64,000 bases of DNA from Pseudo-nitzschia pungens (GCA_037355855.1 CM074762.1:4588001-4652000); one strand, 5' to 3'; shown: positions 1 to 10,598, numbered from the stretch's first letter. The notes: generated from the sequence alone by a model not told the origin. A program made the numbers and translations.

Positions 1-1666
1 TCGCCCCAGATAACTGAAGGGGAAAGAACGGGGATGAAATCAAACAAGAAGGGTGATCGAAAAGGTGGTACAACTGCATGATGATGGCATCACAGTGTCG
101 TAGGGTAATGGTATGCCATGCAGAGGGCAGCCCAGTAGCTAAACCAAAAGGGAGCAGAGAAGACAGATCAGACAGAAGTGCAGAGGCAGGAAGTGTATTG
201 GAAGACTCGGGAGCCGGGATGGGAGCAGGGAGGAGTGATACAGGTGCCTGGATGGGAACAGGAAGCACCAAAGGAGGGACCGGTGGGGATACTGGAAGCA
301 GCGAGACCTGTGCCAAAGGTGGTGCCGACGCGTTTGCAGGAAGTGTCAGGAGAGGTGTTGGTACTGGTGCTGGTGCAGGTACACGGAGTGGTGCTGGTGC
401 GATGACCGGGCCTACCATTCGAGTGGTCAGGTTAGTGGGTGGTGCAGTTGTCAGTGCAGGTGCAAGCGCGGCCGTTGCAGGTGTTGATGTATGTGCAGAA
501 GCAGGGGTAGGGTCAGGTGCAGTGACGAGAGCTGCTAGGCCTGGTGTCGATGCAGTTGCATAAGCAGGTGCACGGGCCGGAGGACGTGCCCGGGCCGGAG
601 GACGTGCCCGGGCCGGAGGACGTGCCCGGGCCGGAGGACGTGTCGGTGCAGTCGGAGAAGCAGGCGCATTGGGTGCCGGTGCAGTGGCCGGTGCGTAGGC
701 AGGAACAGGTGGTGATGCCGGAGGTTGAGGTTCGAGGATCGGTGCGGGAGGGTCCAGAACCAGGATCGGCGCAGTTACAGGTGCAGTAACCAGAGCTCGG
801 GCAGAAGCAGTTGCCGAGACAGGTGCCCGAATTGGGGTACGGGCCAGGATTGGTGGAGTAGCATAAGCGGGTGTTGGTGCTGGGGATGGTAGTGTAGGAC
901 GATGAGTGCTTCGAAAAGCAACAAATGCGTCAGGATCGTAGTTGGCGAAGTCCAGGAAGGCCCTCGGACCGATGGTATCGTTCAGGTGAGTCATAAATGC
1001 AGCAAGCGTATTGAGACGTAGGGCATGAACGGGGAAAATGGGAACAAAGCGGCCGTGGTCTTCGTATTGGAGGCAGGAGATGAGATCGGGGGATAAGAAT
1101 CTAAATTCACCCCAGGTGGTGTAGCCAACAAAGCGAAGTGCGTCACAAATGATATCTCCATCCTCAGTATGTATGTTGAGGAAGTTGCGAAGAATACGTG
1201 TAACATTGGAATCAAACGAGGGGAAGAAATCATCGTCGTCAGCGGTGGATGCATGATTGGCATTGATGTGGGTGCTGGCATGATTGTCGGACATCGTTGG
1301 TGGTGGTAGTGGTGATTGGTATGTCTGTCGGAATTGACGAAAGGCGTTGGCATCATAATTGGTGATACCCCAGGAAGCCCGTGGACCGATGGTGTCATTA
1401 AGGTGGATCATGTATGCAGCAAAGGTATTGAGGCGATAGACATGACAAGGGGCAAGGGGGACACGGCGTCCACGATGTTCATATTCGAGGCATGAGATGA
1501 TGTCGTAGGAGAGAAGTCGAAAGGCAGACCAGGTAGTGCGGTTAGCAAACCGAAGGGCATCACAGATGATATCACCGTCCTCTGTCTCGCGTCGCAGGAA
1601 TTGCCGGAGGATGTGTGTGACTTGAGGGTCAAATGAGGGAAAGAAATCACCGTGGTCGTCTGACAT
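1..1666 (-). CDS. Partial protein with two tandem N-terminal modules and a Pro/Ala-rich tail, possibly gag-like
   Basis: Reading the minus strand from the ATG at 1666 gives about 555 codons without a stop up to the window edge, so the 3' end is missing. Residues 1 to about 120 and 125 to about 255 are two diverged copies of one module. Each has a FFPSFD start, DGDIICDALRF, a TTW motif, then S.D.ISCL.YE and LNDTIGPRA. The second copy begins with its own in-frame ATG at 1294. After them comes a roughly 300-residue tail rich in Pro, Ala and Thr, with four perfect copies of a short RPPARA unit (about 584-650). The DNA here is visibly more GC-rich than its surroundings. I do not recognise the family for certain. 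The module resembles N-terminal gag-like regions of diatom copia elements, but that is an inference from memory. No protease, integrase or RT is visible on this strand inside the window. Confidence 0.6.
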   Translation of the reverse strand, partial: MSDDHGDFFPSFDPQVTHILRQFLRRETEDGDIICDALRFANRTTWSAFRLLSYDIISCLEYEHRGRRVPLAPCHVYRLNTFAAYMIHLNDTIGPRASWGITNYDANAFRQFRQTYQSPLPPPTMSDNHASTHINANHASTADDDDFFPSFDSNVTRILRNFLNIHTEDGDIICDALRFVGYTTWGEFRFLSPDLISCLQYEDHGRFVPIFPVHALRLNTLAAFMTHLNDTIGPRAFLDFANYDPDAFVAFRSTHRPTLPSPAPTPAYATPPILARTPIRAPVSATASARALVTAPVTAPILVLDPPAPILEPQPPASPPVPAYAPATAPAPNAPASPTAPTRPPARARPPARARPPARARPPARAPAYATASTPGLAALVTAPDPTPASAHTSTPATAALAPALTTAPPTNLTTRMVGPVIAPAPLRVPAPAPVPTPLLTLPANASAPPLAQVSLLPVSPPVPPLVLPVPIQAPVSLLPAPIPAPESSNTLPASALLSDLSSLLPFGLATGLPSAWHTITLRHCDAIIMQLYHLFDHPSCLISSPFFPLQLSGA

Positions 1667-3173
1667 CGTGCTGGGATTGAATCTGGTGCGGGCTGCAGTT
1701 TGAATGGATTGGAAGGGACAGTATGTCTCTTCGTGGGTGATAGGGAAAAGAGGCTCGTTGGCGGGTTCGTTGGCGGGTTCAGTATGGCATAGAATGTCCG
1801 AAATGCGATGGGGTAGGATCCAGTATCCAGTATCCAGGAATAGGATAAGATTGTATGCCTGGGGAATACAGATGTTATTGCAGCTGTATTCGGGAACTCA
1901 GTGGAGGTTATATATTGCTGAGCGCAGTATTTTGAAGAGGAACGTTGTCATTCGAACACCGTTGTTGGTCAAAAACGCGGTTAAAACAGTAGTTGCTGAG
2001 CATTGAATTTATGGAGGGACGTTGTTGTTGTTCGAAAAACGCCGTTGTTGTCGTTCGAAAACAACGTTCGTGTGCGAAAAATGTCGTTGTTGTCGTTCGA
2101 AAATAACGTTCGTGTGGTGGGGATAAATCCTAGATAGGTGTATCCGGGCAAAGGAACAGGGGTATATTTGCCTGGTGGAGACAAGAGGGAGATACAGCTG
2201 TATTCGGAGAACACAGATCTATCAGTGGGAGGTTATATGTTGCTGCGAAGCGCCGTTGTTGTCGTGCGGGGAACGTCGTCGTCGTTTGATAATCGCCGTC
2301 GTCATTCAGTTGTTTTATGCGATTAAACACCGTCGTCGTTCGAAAGGCTCCACCGTCATTAACGTTGTTGTGGCTTCTGAGACGCCGCAGCAGTAATTAC
2401 AGGGATAGCAGCAATAACGGAGATATGGCGTGACGAAATGCCGAAGAAAATGGTGCAGCAGCAGAAGAAGAATTTTGAAAAATTCTTTCTCCGCCAGTTC
2501 TTGGAGTTTCGAGACGCCGTTTGTACCGTTGTATCTGAAATAACAAGGAGAATAATAATACCTGGAACGGCCTTGCAACAAGGGGCTTGGTATTCCAGTG
2601 TAGGATTAAAACTGTAATCAGCGTCGATTCCGTCTTTCGTCGTCGTCGTCGTTGTTCCTTGTTCCTTGTTATTTTCGTGTTGCTTGTAGATCTCCAGCTT
2701 TGCAAGCTTAAAATAAGCTTGCGACTGTTAATCTGTTAAAATGTAGCTGAAACTGGTTTAAGCTGATAGATCCCAGGGCAAGCTTGGAGATATACAGCAA
2801 GAGCAATGGTATGCAGATCGGTTGAGGTGCCGATCTGTTCTATCGATAGTCTCGGATTTACCACTACGGCTGATCGTGAAATCAACCAGATCTATTCTAA
2901 CTACCTGTGGGCTCAGTCAGTTAGATCTTAGGCTTGTAGTTCTACAGGGAGCTGCTCAAGGAGCAGGATGTAAGTATGAAGGTATTCAAATCAGAGTTAA
3001 ACTAAAGATGTGAGGACAGCAATCTTGTCGATGAATCGACGTTGCTGTCTTGTTGTGTTTGCTGTTTGTTTTCGTGTACAAATTGTACGTGGAAGTTTGC
3101 TGTCAGTGTACAATCAGTACTGGAAAACCCTGTAGAAAACTATGTTGTGCACGATGTGCGCATGTAATGAATC
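1667..3173. other. Intergenic DNA with dispersed GTTGTTGTCGTTCGAAA repeats
   Basis: No convincing gene is visible. Between about 2015 and 2350 the words GTTGTTGTCGTTCGAAAA and AACGTTCGTGTG recur in imperfect copies, and a related GTCGTCGT-rich stretch lies near 2640-2655. A small duplication of GGCGGGTTCGTT lies near 1760-1780. All short reading frames here are low-complexity products of these repeats. Confidence 0.5.
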
Positions 3174-3555
3174 GTGTCACGGTTACAATTTAATACGCCC
3201 CATCTATGATCAGGGAAGCAAGAGAATCTTGCTCCATGTTCATGGACATGTTGGAGCAGTGACACACACAGGAATGAAATGAGAGGATGGGCAATAGCGC
3301 AAAGGTTGCGCCCCATGTCGAATGGATAAGAATGGCACAGAGCTTGAAACTACGCCTCATGTTGTTGGGTAATAGCAGCTTGAAGATGTGCCCCATGTTT
3401 GGCGTTTGTAAGAGTTGAGGTTAGGGTGTGCAATAACACAGAGCTTGAAGTTGCGCCCCATGTTTGGCCAATAACACAGAGCTTGAAGTTGCGCTCCATG
3501 ATTTGGACTGGATTGGTTCAGATATGTGAGGTGTCATGGTTACAATTTAATAAGC
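3174..3555. repeat. Degenerate tandem repeat bounded by a 25-bp direct repeat
   Basis: The outer copies at 3174-3198 and 3531-3555 match at 23 of 25 positions; the shared core is GGTTACAATTTAATA. Between them, about 3290-3510 holds imperfect units containing CAGAGCTTGAAGTTGCGCC and CCATGTTTGGC. The right copy lies inside the gag fragment of the downstream gypsy element. The left copy is not in an open frame. The arrangement could be an insertion with a target duplication or a local duplication. Confidence 0.55.
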
Positions 3556-3905
3556 AGAAGCGCTCGAACCATTCCAACAACAATAACAACTCTCGCAAGC
3601 GCAACTCGCAGAACCACAAGGGAAACAACAACAAGAAGAAATCCAACCCTTGCAGGATCCCGGGTCACAACCATGATTGGTCCGAGTGTCCGAAGAACCG
3701 GTTCTCCAAGAACTACAAGGCCCCCGGTAACAACCAAACTGAGTCCTTCCATACTCATACTCAAGCGCTCATGATCCCAGGGAGCAATGAGACCTTCCAA
3801 GCCCATATCAACGCAGCTCGTGACGCAGCGATTGAAGAATACCATGCCAATCATGGTGGAAGAACAGAAAGGAGCATCGATGGGGACCTCATTTGGCTCC
3901 CCTGA
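3531..3905 (+). pseudogene. Gypsy-1 gag C-terminal fragment with zinc knuckle
   Basis: The frame encodes a basic, Asn-rich stretch followed by a Cys/His cluster, CRIPGHNHDWSEC, which fits a degenerate gag zinc knuckle of the C-x3-GH-x-H-x2-W-x2-C type. Gag binds element RNA in the virus-like particle. The open frame could extend to an upstream ATG at 3399, but that part is tandem-repeat DNA and is unlikely to be genuine gag. The frame stops at TGA 3903-3905 and pol continues in the same frame without another stop. The stop is therefore either a readthrough codon or a CGA-to-TGA lesion (CCC CGA ATC to CCC TGA ATC). The N-terminal capsid part is missing. Confidence 0.75.
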
Positions 3906-6900
3906 ATCTCCAATGGCTCCAAGCCTAAGGAGCCCCCGGCTTCACCTAAACCAGCAATCACCTTGCCTCCAGCTCCCCGGGAACTGGATGCCAGCACAGC
4001 CCTGCTGTCTGGGATGACGCATGGAGGAGATCTCCCGGAGAAAAAGGGGAAGGAACCTACAGGATGGACTATTCCTGTTGAACGCTCAGCAAAGCCTGCT
4101 ACGGCAACAACAAAAACAGTTCGATTCTCCGGAACGAACGATATAATGGATACGAATCGCAAACAACCGAATCGATCCAAGGGTACAGACGCATCATCAA
4201 TTCATTCAATCGATCAGACAGCAGCAACAAATAGACCACTCTTGTCCCTGGCAAGAAATTGGTCCACCGGTACAGCAAAAAATCTCTATTGCAATACCCA
4301 AAACTCCAAAGACTACACCAAAGGAGGTGCGCTGGAGCAAAATTATTTAAAGCTGCTGTCGACTGCTGGAAATACAGCAGAACAGGCATCGAATAAGAGC
4401 AACGTGGCTCCTATTCTTTTAACTACAGTACAGTACATACAAGGCATACCAACGAAATCGAAACCACTACTAGCGCTACTAGATAGTGGATCCTCCGGAA
4501 CTCTAATCAACAAAAGAGCACTACCATTCGGAACCCTGCCAATCAGAAGCAAACACCAAGTCCTCACTACTACAGCCAATGGCAGTTTCGATACTACAGA
4601 ATATATCATCATGAAGAACGTCAAGCTACAAGAGTTCGGCAACTATACCATCGACAAACAGGAAGCAAGACTCTTCCATTCCCCCAACTGCAAATATGAT
4701 TTGATACTAGGCAGAGACTTCCTCCACCTAGCACAAATCAATCTCCTATTCAAAGAAGGAGCAGTTCAGTGGATGGATAGAACCATTCCTATGAAAGATA
4801 CCTCCCTATATCATGACAACCACACCATGCTCATGGAAGAACTAGAAGACGCCGAACTCTTCGCTGATGATCTCTCCTTCGCAAATCCATACAAGTCCAA
4901 GGTGATCCTAGACAGAGCCTACCAAGAAACAGATCCATCGACAGTCGCAAAGCAACAGTCTCACATGTCCACAACAGAGCAGCAGCAGTTCCAAGCAATA
5001 CTAAGCAAGTACCCTAACGTCTTCAATGGAGAATTAGGGAAGTATCCACACAAAAAGATCTCTCTAAGACTGAAGCCCGGATCCAAGCCTATACACAAAA
5101 AGCCTTATCCAGTTGCATACAAAAGAGAAGACCTATTCAAAAGGGAACTCCAGAATCTATGTGATGATGGAGTACTCAAACGATGCACTGGACCATCTGA
5201 ATGGGCATTCCCTACCTTTATTGTCCCAAAGAAAGACAACAGAGTTAGATGGGTATCAGACTTCAGGGAACTAAACGAACTCCTCGAGAGAAGACCTTAT
5301 CCCATACCAAGGATACAGGACATCATGAACAAGCGTGGCAAGTATACTCACTTTACCAAAATCAATCTATCCATGCAATACTACTGCTTTGAACTGGATG
5401 ATGCAAGCAAGAAGCTCTGCACCATAGTCACCCCTTATGGTTGCTATGAATACCAAAGACTACCAATGGGAGTTAAAGTTTCCCCAGATGTTGCTCAACA
5501 ACTAATGGAAGATATCCTACAAGACACTGACTGCACTGTTTATATTGATGATATTGGTATATGGACCAATGGATCCTTTGACCTCCACATGAAGACCATT
5601 GACAAGATCCTGGACCGGCTCAACCAAAATGGACTTAAATGCAACCCACTCAAATGTGATTGGGCTGTACAAGAGACTGACTTCCTCGGATATTGGATGA
5701 CACCTACAGCTGTCAAGCCTTGGAGAAAGAAGATAGAAGCCATCCTGCAAATGGATAGGCCTCGGACCATAACCCAAGTCAAATCCTTCCTTGGAGCAGT
5801 TGGATATTACAGAGATATGTGGCCTCGCAGATCTCATGTCCTAGCTCCTCTATTTGACATCACTGGAACCCCCAAGCAAAAGACTCCTCAAGCAGCTGCC
5901 ATCAAAGGCAAGCAAAGGAAAGCCCCATCGGCCTTCACTTGGGGACCTGCTCAGGATAAAGCCTTTCAAGAAATGAAAGCAATGGTAGCAGCTGATGCGC
6001 TGAATACCTATCCAGACCTTAACAAGCCCTTTGAACTGTACACTGATGCCTCAGACCTGCAACTAGGCGCTGCCATAATCCAAGATGGCAAGCCCATTGC
6101 ATACTGGTCCAAGAAACTATCTGATGCCCAGAAGAACTACACTACAATGGAGAAAGAACTCCTCGCAATCGTACTCTGCTGCAAAGAGTACCGAAAAATG
6201 CTACTTGGTGGTGTTATCAATGTATACACTGACCATAAGAACCTTACCTTTCGAACCCTATCGGTCCAACGAGTCCTCCGGTGGAGACTATTCCTAGAAG
6301 AATTCGGTGTCAACCTCACTTACGTGGAAGGCAAGAAGAACGTTCTTGCGGATGCCTTCTCCAGACTACCCAGGATGGATCCACCGACTGTAGGGAAGAA
6401 AGAAGCCCTTGGAAAGGGCACTCTTATTGATTTTTTGAAACTTGAAGTCCCGAAACAAGATGAAGAACTGTTTCTAACAGAGTTCCCCAATTTGTTTCAA
6501 CACTTATGCCATGACGCAGACAAAGAACTACAGGCTTGCCTGCTGAACAATGAGTGTCTAATCAACCTACCAAACCAACAAGACTTAGAATGCCTGGTGA
6601 ACTACTCAACCATATATCTTCATCAACAACAAGATCCGACCATCAAGTTCAAGATTCAATCCAAAGCCTTCTTCTACCAAGAATTAGAAGGCAATCGAAT
6701 GTTATGTTATGCGAATCAGTCCAACCCTGATAATTGGAAGATCTATATTCCACCAACACTGATTAATGATACAGTCAAATGGTATCACCTCCTGCTGGGT
6801 CATTGTGGATCCACCAGGCTATATCAAACTATCTCAGCACGATTCTATGCTGATAACCTGTCCAACTTATGCAAGTCCTATATATGCTCCGACAACTGCA

Positions 6901-7844
6901 TCAAATACAAGAACCAGCACTCCAAATATGGAAAATTGCCACCGAAAGAAGCCTCACTAGCGCCATTCAACGAGATACATGTGGACCTCATAGGCCCATG
7001 GAAGATTACAGCCCAAGGCAAGAACTACAACTTCAAAGCCCTCACCTGTATTGACCCAGTCACCAATCTACTTGAAATCATCCGGATCAGAGACAAATCT
7101 TCTCAGCATGTCTCTGATCAATTCAAGAACTGCTGGCTCTCAAGATACCCCAGACCTATCAGGTGTATCCATGATAATGGGGGTGAATTCCTAGGAGCTG
7201 AGTTCCAGACCACACTCAAACAATATGGAATTCAATCCATCCCCACTACAGTGAAGAATCCCCAGTCCAATGCCATCTGCGAAAGAGTCCATCATACTGT
7301 GGCTGATATTCTCAGAGTTCTAGTCCATGTGAATCCCCCACAAGTCAACGCCAGAGCTAGTCAGCTCATGGATAATGCCCTTGCCACCTGTATGCATGCC
7401 TCCAGGTGTGCTGTCAATGCAGCCTTACAAGCGTCTCCAGGGTTCCTAGTCTTCAATCGGGACATGTTGGTTGATCTACCATTAACCTCCAACCTAATCG
7501 CGCTACAACAGCTCAGACAACAGGGGATTAACAGGAACTTACTCAGGGATAATGCCAAGCAAATCAGCCACACCTTTCAAGCCAATGATAAGGTATGGAT
7601 CCAAGAGCCAGATCCAGACAAACTGCAGCCACGCAAGACAGGGCCCTTCACCATCGCTCAAGTCAACGACAATGGTACTGTTAAGTTACAAAAAGCCCCT
7701 TCGGTAATCGAAACAGTGAACATCCGAAAACTTACTCCGTATCGAGAACCAAGCCAGTTGGAGTCTACGACGAATGAAGTCCCAAATATTCGAATGAGCC
7801 AATCAGAAGACTCAGAGTCCTCGTCGAATCATTGGTTGGCTTAA
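3906..7844 (+). CDS. Gypsy-1 pol polyprotein: protease, reverse transcriptase, RNase H, integrase
   Basis: The first ATG is at 3963 (1293 residues), but the frame is open back to the TGA at 3903. Residue numbers below count from 3963. The aspartic protease has LLDSGSSG near residue 171. RT motif C is intact, VYIDDI near 526, but motif A reads TKINLSMQYY near 467, where the catalytic Asp is replaced by Asn. The codon AAT at 5364 follows a C, so the original was probably GAT in a CpG. RNase H shows LYTDASD near 692 and TDHKNL. Integrase has the HHCC region, then D (HVDLIGP, about 1005), D (IHDNGGEF, about 1069) and E (ICERVHH, about 1105). The C-terminus ends soon after VNIRKLTPYR and no chromodomain is evident. 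The frame is otherwise undisturbed, so the element is young, but its RT should be dead if the motif A change is real. Confidence 0.9.
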   Translation: MSNGSKPKEPPASPKPAITLPPAPRELDASTALLSGMTHGGDLPEKKGKEPTGWTIPVERSAKPATATTKTVRFSGTNDIMDTNRKQPNRSKGTDASSIHSIDQTAATNRPLLSLARNWSTGTAKNLYCNTQNSKDYTKGGALEQNYLKLLSTAGNTAEQASNKSNVAPILLTTVQYIQGIPTKSKPLLALLDSGSSGTLINKRALPFGTLPIRSKHQVLTTTANGSFDTTEYIIMKNVKLQEFGNYTIDKQEARLFHSPNCKYDLILGRDFLHLAQINLLFKEGAVQWMDRTIPMKDTSLYHDNHTMLMEELEDAELFADDLSFANPYKSKVILDRAYQETDPSTVAKQQSHMSTTEQQQFQAILSKYPNVFNGELGKYPHKKISLRLKPGSKPIHKKPYPVAYKREDLFKRELQNLCDDGVLKRCTGPSEWAFPTFIVPKKDNRVRWVSDFRELNELLERRPYPIPRIQDIMNKRGKYTHFTKINLSMQYYCFELDDASKKLCTIVTPYGCYEYQRLPMGVKVSPDVAQQLMEDILQDTDCTVYIDDIGIWTNGSFDLHMKTIDKILDRLNQNGLKCNPLKCDWAVQETDFLGYWMTPTAVKPWRKKIEAILQMDRPRTITQVKSFLGAVGYYRDMWPRRSHVLAPLFDITGTPKQKTPQAAAIKGKQRKAPSAFTWGPAQDKAFQEMKAMVAADALNTYPDLNKPFELYTDASDLQLGAAIIQDGKPIAYWSKKLSDAQKNYTTMEKELLAIVLCCKEYRKMLLGGVINVYTDHKNLTFRTLSVQRVLRWRLFLEEFGVNLTYVEGKKNVLADAFSRLPRMDPPTVGKKEALGKGTLIDFLKLEVPKQDEELFLTEFPNLFQHLCHDADKELQACLLNNECLINLPNQQDLECLVNYSTIYLHQQQDPTIKFKIQSKAFFYQELEGNRMLCYANQSNPDNWKIYIPPTLINDTVKWYHLLLGHCGSTRLYQTISARFYADNLSNLCKSYICSDNCIKYKNQHSKYGKLPPKEASLAPFNEIHVDLIGPWKITAQGKNYNFKALTCIDPVTNLLEIIRIRDKSSQHVSDQFKNCWLSRYPRPIRCIHDNGGEFLGAEFQTTLKQYGIQSIPTTVKNPQSNAICERVHHTVADILRVLVHVNPPQVNARASQLMDNALATCMHASRCAVNAALQASPGFLVFNRDMLVDLPLTSNLIALQQLRQQGINRNLLRDNAKQISHTFQANDKVWIQEPDPDKLQPRKTGPFTIAQVNDNGTVKLQKAPSVIETVNIRKLTPYREPSQLESTTNEVPNIRMSQSEDSESSSNHWLA

Positions 7845-7874
7845 CCATGGGGTTCGTTCAATCATGGGGCACTA

Positions 7875-8197
7875 TGTAACATGCTAGCGTACGCTAGTAG
7901 GTTACGACTTGATAATTAACCGAATCCCGTATTGGATAATCGAATATAATCTTTGGTACCGGATACATTTAATATGTGTCCTAACTATTATGGTCGAGTC
8001 CCAGATTAGGATATATGCCTAATCGTGGGAACCGACAATGAATCAACATTTATGGCAGAGCATACCAAATGTGGCTATGCTCGCGACCTTGAAATTTTAT
8101 ATGTCTCAATTCTTTGTTCGCATAACAATATCTCGTAAAGTATTTAAACATTCACAATTTTACATACTACTCCGAATTTCTACCTTAGAGTGTTACA
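7875..8197 (+). repeat. 3' LTR of Gypsy-1
   Basis: The LTR starts TGTAACATGC and ends GTGTTACA, giving 7-bp terminal inverted repeats (TGTAACA/TGTTACA). Both ends and the internal layout match the LTR of Gypsy-2 at 58283-58651. It lies 30 bp after the pol stop, directly after ATGGGGCACTA, which is the expected place of the polypurine tract. No partner 5' LTR is seen. Confidence 0.85.
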
Positions 8198-9933
8198 ACC
8201 GTACACACAAGTATGGTGTGGAGCTCCCGCACTCTATCCCCGAGGCACTTGCTATAGACAGGAAGACTGGAACTGACTATTGGCAGAAGGCTATTGCCAA
8301 GGAGATGAAGAACAACGAGATGGTGTTTGAGTTTGACCCCAACTACACCGCCGAAGGTCTCAAGGCCAAAGGATTCAGCAAGATCACCACCCACATGATA
8401 TTTGATGTCAAGCTGGGATCCCTGACGCGAAAAGCTAGGCTTGTCGCGGACGGCCATAAAGTACAAGCCACAGCTAAGGAACATACCTTCAGCAGTGTAC
8501 CAAGCAGAGATTCTGTCTGAATATTCTTTCTACTAGCGGCTTTGAATGGATTGGATGTACTGTCTGCTGATATTCAGAACGCATACCTCACTGCGCCAAT
8601 CAAGAAGAGGTATTATTTGGAAGCGCGCGCTGAGGATGGTTTTCCCCCTCACTTGGTAGGACAAGTATGTAAGATAGTACGAGCACTGTATGGGCTTCCT
8701 GTTGCAGGCGCTTCGTTTCGATCCTATCTAACCAAGCACCTAAGGGAATTGGGATACCAACCATGCAAAGCAGATCCTGATGTCCACATGCGCATTGAAA
8801 CAAAGAAAGATGGCACAAGGTACTGGGCATATCTCATTGCTTACGTTGATGATATTGTCTGCTGCAGTGAAGATCCAAGACGTCAGCTGGAGAGCATAGA
8901 ACAGCGCTTTACACTCAAGGATGATACTATAGAAGTTCCAAAGCTCTATCTCGGTGCTGATGTTAGTGAGTACAAGATCAAAGGTGACCCTATCCCTAAG
9001 TGGGCCATGTCCTCTGAGAAGTACGCAAAGAAAGCAGTGGATGCAGTCGAGCAGGAGCTTGGAACCGAGAAGTATGGATACAAGTACCTTCCCAAGAAAG
9101 TAACCACTCCCTTGACCAATGATTACAGACCTGAGATTGATTTGACCCAAGAGCTGGATCCCCAGATGCAAAACTACTACCAGGGCCTCATTGGAGTACT
9201 CAGGTGGCTTTGTGAGCTTGGTAGGTTGGATCTGGTAATGCCGGTGTCCCTCATGTCCAGGTATTTGGCACAAGCTTGGATTGGTCACTTGAATCAGCTG
9301 TTCCATGTGTTTGCTTATATCAAGAACCACAGCAGGTCCAGATTGGTGTTTGATGACACGATCCCTGTTGTGGACAAATCTGCTTTCACTCAGTGCGATT
9401 GGAGTGAGTTCTATCCAGACGCCAAGGAAGTGATCCCACCGGATGCTCCAGAAGCACTGGGCAAGGCTGTTGTTATGACGTGTTTTGTTGATGCAGACCA
9501 TGCCAGGTGCAAAGCAACCAGAAGATCCCATACTGGAATTATTATCTTCCTGAATAATGCCCCCATTCTTTGGTTCAGTAAGAGACAAACTACGGTGGAG
9601 ACTTCTACCTTTGGCTCTGAGATTGTGGCTATGCGGATTGCTGTTGAGCTGATTGAAGGGCTTAGATACAAGCTTCGGATGTTAGGTGTGCCCATTCAAT
9701 GGCCTACCAATGTTTACTGCGACAACGATTCGGTTGTTAAGCATGTTACCAGACCGGAGAGTCCATGCAACAAGAAACATAACAGCGTTGCCTACCACGA
9801 GGCTCGAGAAGCTATTGCTGCTGGAACAATCCGGGTCGCAAAGGAACCAGGTGAGAGCAACATTGCCAATCTATTCACCAAGCTACTCAATGGTCCTATG
9901 TTGAAAAGCCACTGTGAGCGATGCATGTGGTAG
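8198..9933 (+). pseudogene. Ty1/copia reverse transcriptase-RNase H fragment with one internal TGA
   Basis: Copia homology begins at the end of the gypsy LTR and runs to the stop at 9933. The first part carries the N-terminal RT region (ITTHMIFDVK, KARLVADGHK, FSSVPSRDSV). The frame is broken at TGA 8518-8520, exactly where copia RTs have Arg before FFLLAA, and continues in the same frame with ADIQNAYL, the polymerase motif IAYVDDIVCC near 8846-8875, and copia RNase H motifs (DADHARC, FGSEIVAMR, CDNDSVV). Gag, protease and integrase are missing, so this is a 3' fragment. A CGA-to-TGA transition explains the break; the catalytic YVDD is intact. No 3' LTR could be delimited in the following 500 bp. 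Confidence 0.88.
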
Positions 9934-10498
9934 AAGCTGCTAGCTGCATTATTTGGGGTACTTTGGTCCCTGACAAGCAGTTTGGAAGCAGACGTTATCT
10001 CTATTGTGTTACGTACAATTGGTATGTAATGTTCAGGAGTCTCGGGTACAACGGTTCCGGGGACTATAAATTTTGAATCGACAATAGGCTGATTGATTTC
10101 CTTGTACGTTTTAAGGAATCGAACCAAAGGGCAAAACGTCCTCCGGTTCAACCCCCCCTTTTTTTGCTACAAATGGGCCGGGCCTCTGATAGAGAACTGC
10201 AGTATTTGATGCAGTTTGATCTCTGACAAGTTATATGCTGGAAGCATCCCTGAATTCTGTTATGATCCATCCAAGTGTCCTGGTACGGCAAGCAAGATTG
10301 TCGGTATTCCCCTGGGAGTATCTGTTTCCGGGGACCAGTATGGTTGCTCAATACAGGACTACTGGCATGAATCATGGGGACTATGAAGATATCCAAGATG
10401 GATGCTATGATCTGTGCTAGGGCTCCTGTGTAGGAGAGTGTACTGGGGCTACAGTGGGTAGCACCTGGTAGCTCAACACTAGGAGCTGTGTGCTAAAT
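9934..10498. other. Non-coding DNA downstream of the copia fragment
   Basis: This may contain the copia 3' LTR, but no matching 5' copy is in the window and no clear TG...CA boundaries can be assigned. A CCGGTTCAACCCCCC stretch at about 10142 resembles a polymerase III B box but lacks a tRNA fold around it. No gene is seen. Confidence 0.4.
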
Positions 10499-10598
10499 GG
10501 TTAGCAACAGGCTTAGCAACAGGCTTAGCAACAGGCTTAGCAACAGGCTTAGCAACAGGCTTAGCAACAGGCTTAGCAACAGGCTTAGCAACAGGCTT
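10499..10598 (+). repeat. 12-bp tandem repeat (TTAGCAACAGGC, about 8 copies)
   Basis: Perfect head-to-tail copies of TTAGCAACAGGC. They create a spurious repeated Ser-Asn-Arg-Leu reading frame, but no gene context surrounds it. The homogeneity indicates recent expansion. Confidence 0.9.

Larger units (their letters stand above)
3531..8197 (+). mobile_element. Ty3/gypsy LTR retrotransposon, 5'-truncated (Gypsy-1)
   Basis: The element runs from a gag C-terminus through an in-frame TGA to a full pol (protease, RT, RNase H, integrase) and a 323-bp 3' LTR. No 5' LTR or gag N-terminus is visible. The sequence just before the LTR, ATGGGGCACTA, matches the same position in the second gypsy element (Gypsy-2, right end of the window), and both LTRs start TGTAACATGCT and end GAGTGTTACA. 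They therefore belong to one LTR family, although their pol proteins are clearly diverged. The LTR abuts a copia fragment at 8198. Confidence 0.9.

Noticed and set aside
8740..9588. 282-codon minus-strand frame opposite the copia RT
   Set aside because: Lies entirely antisense to conserved copia RT-RNase H sequence and has no recognisable motifs.
10080..10160. tRNA gene suggested by a GGTTCAACCCC box
   Set aside because: No acceptor, D-arm or anticodon stem can be folded around it.
10499..10598. CRISPR-like regular repeats
   Set aside because: The 12-bp units are contiguous without spacers, and the locus is eukaryotic.
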